62,000 nucleotides of DNA from Adiantum capillus-veneris (Eukaryota > Streptophyta > Polypodiopsida > Polypodiales > Pteridaceae), in contig CM043958.1 in NCBI GenBank assembly GCA_014529385.2, positions 152,915,293-152,977,292 of the forward strand, in the 5' to 3' direction. Below the pieces are notes generated by a model. That model searched no databases. It worked only from the letters and a program-made list of their open reading frames with translations, and was not told the origin of the DNA. Shown here one piece after another: positions 57,141-62,000 of the stretch (its first letter is position 1; the number at the start of each line of letters is the position of its first letter). Position numbers and translations under genes: made by a program.

Positions 57141-57309
57141 GTATGGATTTCGGTAATTTGTGTTGGCAGACGAGATACTTTTGCACCAAATGCTTTTGAG
57201 TTTAAGGCTTTTCATGTAAACTGCTTTTTGGCCTAGGGCCTTTAAATATGAGGCCATGGGCTCATTCTCTCTCATGCTTCTGGATGAAGGTGTACAGTCT
57301 GGAGTATCG

Positions 57310-58387
57310 ATGAACCAAGGGAAAGATCTCTTGGAAAAGGGTCTTATCCAGCTGAGTACTTCACCTTACTGCTCTTCGGTGTTGTTGGTTTTGAAGAAAG
57401 ACGGATCTTAGAGAATGTGCATTGACTATAGAGCTCTCAACAAAATCACCATCAAGAATATTTTTTCGATTCCTAGGATTGATGATATTCTAGACCAACT
57501 ACAGGGTTCCTCTTGTTTCAGCAGGATCGATTTGAAGAGTGGATATCATCATATCCGAATCGCGCCTGGAGATGTCTACAAGATAGCTTTTTGGACGACC
57601 TTCGGTTTATTTGAATTTTTGGTGATGCCTTTTGGCCTTACCAATGCTCCAACGACCTTTAACTGAATGATGGACATGATTTTCAGAGAGTACTGATCTT
57701 TTGTTGGCACTTTCTTTGATGACATTATTGTCTTCTCCAAGGATGAGGCAGAACATAGAGAACATCTGCTACAGGTCACAAGTTGGTGATTAATGCAAAG
57801 AAGGGTGAATTTTTCCTACTAGAGATACAATTTTTGGAACACATCGTCTGAGCAGCAGGAGTGTAGATGGACCCGGCCAAGGTTGAGACTATACGTGATT
57901 GGCCTAATTTGAAGAATGTCCATGAAGTTAGAAGCTTCTTGGGCTTATGTTCTTACTACCGGCGGTTCATTAGAAAGTTTGCAGAGGTTGCTTCTCCTTT
58001 GCATATCTTGACACAGAAAGGAGTCCCTTTCTCGTTGGGACCCACAGAGGAGAATGCCTTTCAGACATTGAAAGAGAAATTGACTACAGCACCAGTTTTG
58101 ACTTTGCCGGATTTGCAGAAGTCATTCGAAGTATATTGTGATGTTTGTGGTCGTAGTCTGGGTGCGGTCTTAATGCAAGAAGGCCATGTTATTGCCTATG
58201 AGAGCCAAATGTTTTCAAGGCTGGAATTGACGGCACAGATATATGAGAAAGAGCTTTTGGCGATTATCCATGCTCTTACTGAGTGGCGACATTACCTACT
58301 CGGAACCGATTTTACGGTCTTCACAGATGACCGGAGTTTACGCTACTTTGTTAGAGAAGCAGCTATTGGAAAAGCAGATGTGGTGGG
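57310..58387 (+). pseudogene. Ty3 RT-RNase H relic (element L)
   Basis: The plus strand begins in the RT fingers (LLEKGLIQLSTSPYCSS) and follows element F closely. [50 protein letters not shown], the FLGLCSYYRRFIRKFAE block and RNase H (YCDVCGRSLGAVL, YEKELLAIIHAL, FTDDRSLRYF) are all present. Breaks include TAG at 57409-57411, TGA at 57664-57666, another TGA shortly after, and a loss of bases near 57775. It is cut at 58387 by the J LTR. Gag, protease and the first part of pol are missing: the RT fragment follows the ACGT-repeat LTR-like sequence almost directly. Confidence 0.88.
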
Positions 58388-59791
58388 TGAAACCGGCCCG
58401 TGGGGCGGTAGGCTTTGGCTTTCACCCGAAATTCCTTACTTTAGACACACACAGAGAGAACGTGCAAAGGAAACCTGCGACGGGAATTAACACTTAAGCA
58501 CACACACGACTCGGAAGTTAGAATGCTCCGAGCAGACGGCAACAACCTGTAGGCCCCAAAATTGGCGCCCCTTTCGGTATTTCTTTATACTTTGAAATTT
58601 CGGCAACATAACAGCCCCAAAACTTGCGCAAAACCAATTCCCCTGCTGGAACTCACTTCCACTGGCATAAACCCTCTGATTCCTGCCCAAAAACAGTAAA
58701 TTTAGCACGCTGTATTTATTGGTTTTTGCTTTGTTTTCAGCCCCAAACAGTCCCCTAATTGTCCTCTACGAGTGGGGCACTATTCCCATTGGTTCTTGCG
58801 TCCGTATGGCTGGAAAATAGTCAATTTACGCATACACAGTGTTGAAAACGCACCTGTACGGTGAGGTTATGACCCTCACCGCTGCTTGCTTTGGAGTAGC
58901 AGTTAGCTACCCCTGTTCTTGCTCAAGGAGGCTCTTGCCTCAGCACAAAAGCATGAAACCACACAGCTGTACATCAGTCAAATGAAGAGCCCTCTTGTGG
59001 GGCATCACATAACTGCAAGCAGGGGGGCGAGAGGGCAATGTGTAGTGTGCAGGGCATCACTCCTAGCACCACACTGTACTTGAGAGGGAAAGAAAGCACT
59101 CCATAGCTCTTAACCTGTGACAAAATGCAAAGTGAGGCCTCACCTAGCTTAAAATTCAGCGCCCTTTTTTTTGAATGAGGCAAGTACGCAGGAAAGCGCC
59201 ACTTGGCGCATTTACAAGCATTTGCCGGTTTCGGGGTTGCCGTCTAAAAATCTCCCGATTGGTTGCCCAGTTGACTTTGCGGCAGAGTTGTAAAGTGTTC
59301 CCCTGGTCATACTGAAGGTAATGACATGAACACATTTCACGGCCCAAAATAGCAGTTCCCTAATTTTTAGGAGATGCTTCCGTTGGGCTCCCACTAGTCA
59401 TCTGACCATCTATCCTCATTGGGACTGCATCCAAAAGTGCAATGTGGCCCAACTGTCGGATACTTTCTGTTGGTGATCCCACCTTGACTTTATGCCTTTA
59501 TTGAGTTCACTTCCTAGTATCCACCAACTTGCTAACTGCGATGGGGGGATCTACATGATCTTGAACTGAGTCTAGACATTCTCTTACTATACGAATTCCA
59601 ATGCTGACCCACTTTTCGTCTGCGGGTGAAACTACCGTTCACATTGGCCATACAATGTTCGACCATTTGCAACTTCAAAAAGAGGGTCTTCTCAATAATA
59701 AAACAAAAATCATTGGAAGGGAACCAACAACTAAGGTTAGCAGTTGCCATGTCCTCGTGACATAGTTAACAGCTTCCACGTCCTCGTGACA
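58388..59791 (-). repeat. element J: 3' LTR, about 1,404 bp
   Basis: It starts TGAAACCGGCC and ends GTGACA on the plus strand like the F LTR, and shares its GGCGCCCCTTTCGGTATTTC block (58564). It is clearly diverged from F along its length. A short tandem copy of its end (CATGTCCTCGTGACATAGTTA, CACGTCCTCGTGACAT) lies at 59740-59791. It entered the RNase H part of L. Confidence 0.85.
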
Positions 59792-60019
59792 TACCCCCCT
59801 CTTGAAATCGCAAACGTCCTCGATTCCATACCATAAATACACGCTACTGATGATCTTGTGTTGTTAGCACTCTTTTATCATCGCATGTATCCGCAAGAAA
59901 GGTCGTACACATAGATACAAATGCATTTATGAGACCTGCATACTTTTGTCATTTCCATCTATTACACTGAATTCACATGTATATTTGATGTGCTAGCTCT
60001 ATCATTACCCCTCCTTTAC

Positions 60020-60612
60020 ACATGTTGGGGTTGGGGCATAAGTAGGTTGTAACCCAAAGGCTTCAAGGTAAAGCTGCAATACATTTGGTGACTCTGACAG
60101 TTCATGCTCTTCCATCCACTTTGCATCCATAGGCGGATAGTTCTTAAACTTCACCAAATAACGTCTTGCAACCTGTCCTTTTAACTTTTCTGTCCTTATG
60201 TGCCAAAACTTGCTTAGGTACTAGGATCTCATCAAGTTCCTCAACTTCTGGCTGATCCTCATCTGGCATATCTTCTGGCCCATGACCCACGAAGGGTCTT
60301 AGAAGACTCACGTGAAATGCATTATGAATCTTCCACGCATCAGGCAATTTCAGCCTGTAAGCCACATCGTTGATCTTGTCAAGCACTTGAAAAGGCCCAT
60401 AGTAACGCATGCCGAGCTTAGGAAACAGCCGTTCCTTGCCCTTCATCTTCTTTAACCTTGCCTTTTCGAACCTTAACAATACCCAATCACCAGGTGATAA
60501 CAACAATGTACGACGGTGACGATCAACAGCCTTTTTCTCTTTGCCCTATTCTTCTCCAAGGCAACTTTAATTTTCTTATACATTTCATCCATGTTCTCAA
60601 CATTCTCCTGGA
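60020..60612 (-). pseudogene. element J: integrase C-terminus and chromodomain
   Basis: The minus strand reads MDEMYKKIKVALEKNRAKRK, then after a frameshift near 60490-60540 GDWVLLRFEKARLKKMKGKE, MRYYGPFQV and IHNAFHVSLLRPF. The chromodomain-like tail (VLAHKDRKVK, then after another shift near 60180 the YLVKF-NYPPMDAKWMEE block) follows. It closely parallels residues 1510-1695 of F. The catalytic core is absent. Confidence 0.85.
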
Positions 60613-61060
60613 CACATAGGCAGTTGACCCGGACACACTCACAGGCGGTAGTGATATGTGGCAGCCTGCCCAAAAAACCCGCTGACATGCTGACGTGGCA
60701 TACCATACGGACTTCCGTGATTTGCGACGTATAAAGCGGCTGCATTGCTGACGTGGACATGTCATACAGAAATTTGCTTTAAGCGTTGGTTGATTTGCGT
60801 AGGCTGAAATTGGCAGCTTTTGGGGTCCAATTGCTTTGTTTTTCAAGGCTTTTCACTGAAAGCTTTTGGGGCTTTGCTTTTGGGCATTCCTTGTAACTTA
60901 CAAATAAGTGGGCAGGGCCCTCACAACTCAGAGCATCTGGACGCAGTCTGAGAGTGAGAACCCTCCCACTCTCTTGTACTTTGAACACAGATTAATACAA
61001 AGAAATATAGAAAGGGGCGCCAGTCTTTGGGGCCAATATCTCTAGGCACGGAACTCCTTC
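60613..61060 (+). repeat. LTR fragment of element L (ACGT-repeat type)
   Basis: It has CTGACGTGGCATACCATACGG and CTGACGTGGACATGTCATAC units as in the array at 56957. Then come AAGGCTTTTCACTGAAAGC, AATACAAAGAAATATAG and GAAAGGGGCGCCAGTCTTTGGGGCC. It is probably the 3' LTR of L, with J between the two L pieces. Neither border is sharp. Confidence 0.55.
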
Positions 61061-61249
61061 TGACTGTGTCGAATCAATTGTGAACTGTGAACTGTTTTGA
61101 AGTGAATCTTTGCTGTGTCGCGGTAGAATCTTGACTTGGAGTGTCCAAGTTTGTTACAACTCACTTGGGTCTCCGGACCACCCAAGCCTGTACACGAGTC
61201 ATGTCCCGCTTTGACCTCGTTCCCTTGGAGAGAGAGATAGAAATCCCTC

Positions 61250-62000
61250 GAGATTTCAGCAAATCCATTGAGATGTCAGCCATAGACAAGGCATTAACCT
61301 CAGGAATCGTGCTGAGTGCATCGACAACTCGATTGCTGGTCCTTTTCTATAACACATCTCAAAGTCAAACGCTTGCATATGCTCAACCCATCTAGCTTTC
61401 CGGCCTCTGAGATCACCTTGATCACAGACATAGCGCAAGGAGTGATGATCTGTCCATGCAACAAATGTAGAGCCATACAAGTAGTGTCGCCATTTCCTGA
61501 AGGCGTTGACTATGGCGTAAAACTCCTTCTTATATGTTGGATAACGCATCTCAACGTCAGAAAGTTTCTTACTTTCAAACGCAACAAGACGTCCATCTTG
61601 GTACCAATGGCATAATCACTAGCATTTGTTTCAACCACAAACAGTTTGCGAGGATCCACAATGTGCAATATTGGCGCAGTGGTCACCAAGTGCTTTAGTG
61701 TCCGAAATCTCTCGTCGAGACGCTCATTCCAGACAACAGGGGGATTACCTTTACGATGAGGACTTGAAGTCTTCGGATCCAGTAAAGCCTAAAAAGGACT
61801 TTACTTGGCGCACATTCTTCAGAATGGGCCAATTTCGCTCTTTATCTAACTTTTCAGGGCAACGCGAATTCCATCGCGAGTAATGATGTGACCAAGTATA
61901 GAAGCTCTTTCTTGAAAAGTTCACACTTAGAAGCCTTAGCATAAAGCTTTGCAGTTCTCAGTACCTCGAGAACAGCGCGTATATGCGCTAAATGCTCATA
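61250..62000 (-). pseudogene. Ty3 RT end and RNase H relic (element K), runs off the window
   Basis: On the minus strand, entering at the right edge, the sequence reads HIRAVLEVLRTAKLYAKASK, then LYLGHIITRDGI, then a broken stretch with VKSFLGF. RNase H follows as DYAIGT, QDGRLVAFESKKLS, YPTYKKEFYAIVNAFRKW and WTDHHSLRYV. It ends in VDAL...IPEVNALSMADIS near 61250. Several shifts and stops interrupt it. The sequence differs from F, C and D, so it is another Ty3 lineage. The rest of the element lies beyond 62000. Confidence 0.82.

Larger units (their letters stand above)
58388..60612 (-). mobile_element. element J: F-family chromovirus, 5'-truncated
   Basis: On the minus strand it has the 3' LTR, a polypurine tract (AGAGGGGGGTA at 59792-59802) and the last part of pol. 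Everything upstream of the integrase C-terminal region is lost at about 60612, where unrelated LTR-like sequence of L begins. No target duplication can be tested on that side. It is a distinct older subfamily of F. Confidence 0.82.

Overview
The window looks like nuclear DNA of a land plant with a large, repeat-rich genome. The evidence is plant-type Ty1/copia and Ty3/gypsy chromovirus LTR retrotransposons, tRNA-iMet-type primer sites, long (CT)n and (CA)n microsatellites and almost no host coding sequence. A seed-free plant such as a fern is my guess from the style of the elements; the sequence alone does not prove it. I found no tRNA or rRNA gene, CRISPR array, bacterial operon or organellar gene.

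Layout. 1-3863: 5' half of a decayed Tnt1/Tork-like copia element (A, minus strand), cut by the window edge. 3864-6629: relic of a Ty3 gag-protease region (E, plus strand), split by a 1.5-kb non-autonomous LTR element with TSD ACCAT. 6630-8706: gene-free, with a CT/CA microsatellite. 8707-13863: complete copia element B of A's family (minus strand, TSD GTCAT), broken at three domain borders and lacking its primer site. 15880-23923: an old Ty3 pol relic (D, minus strand), split by chromovirus-like element C (16917-22754, TSD AAAGG). C has lost most of gag-pol, and one of its LTRs carries an internal inversion. 23924-35600: mostly empty sequence, holding a diverged relative of the C LTR (27900-29172), several tandem repeats, and the only host-gene candidate, a two-exon start at 31842-32111 that reads like a plastid transit peptide.

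35600-61060: a nested stack. An LTR of chromovirus-like element I (plus strand) was entered by element G (36442-55986, TSD CAAAA). The 5' LTR of G was then entered by two more elements. F (37151-45849, minus strand, TSD TCAGC) is a full chromovirus with one uninterrupted gag-pol frame of about 1,687 codons and LTRs in which I saw no difference. H (46284-52893, plus strand, TSD CGTAT) is a non-autonomous element with two 1,974-bp LTRs. The right end of G was copied by a 783-bp tandem duplication. Beyond it lie a broken RT fragment (L), an F-family element J truncated at its 5' end, an LTR fragment with bZIP-like ACGT repeats, and a minus-strand pol relic (K) that runs off the window.

How the parts relate. 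Only F looks able to make its own proteins. B, C, G, H and the 1.5-kb element keep all or most of the cis signals (LTRs, PPT, usually PBS) without working proteins, so they are either dead or moved in trans. Nesting and TSDs give relative ages: I before G, G before F and H; D before C; E before the small element. I see no new enzymatic or defence system. The most unusual points are structural: the LTR-internal inversion, the PBS-less but young B copy, duplications across insertion borders, microsatellite-filled LTRs, and arrays of transcription-factor-like motifs inside LTRs.
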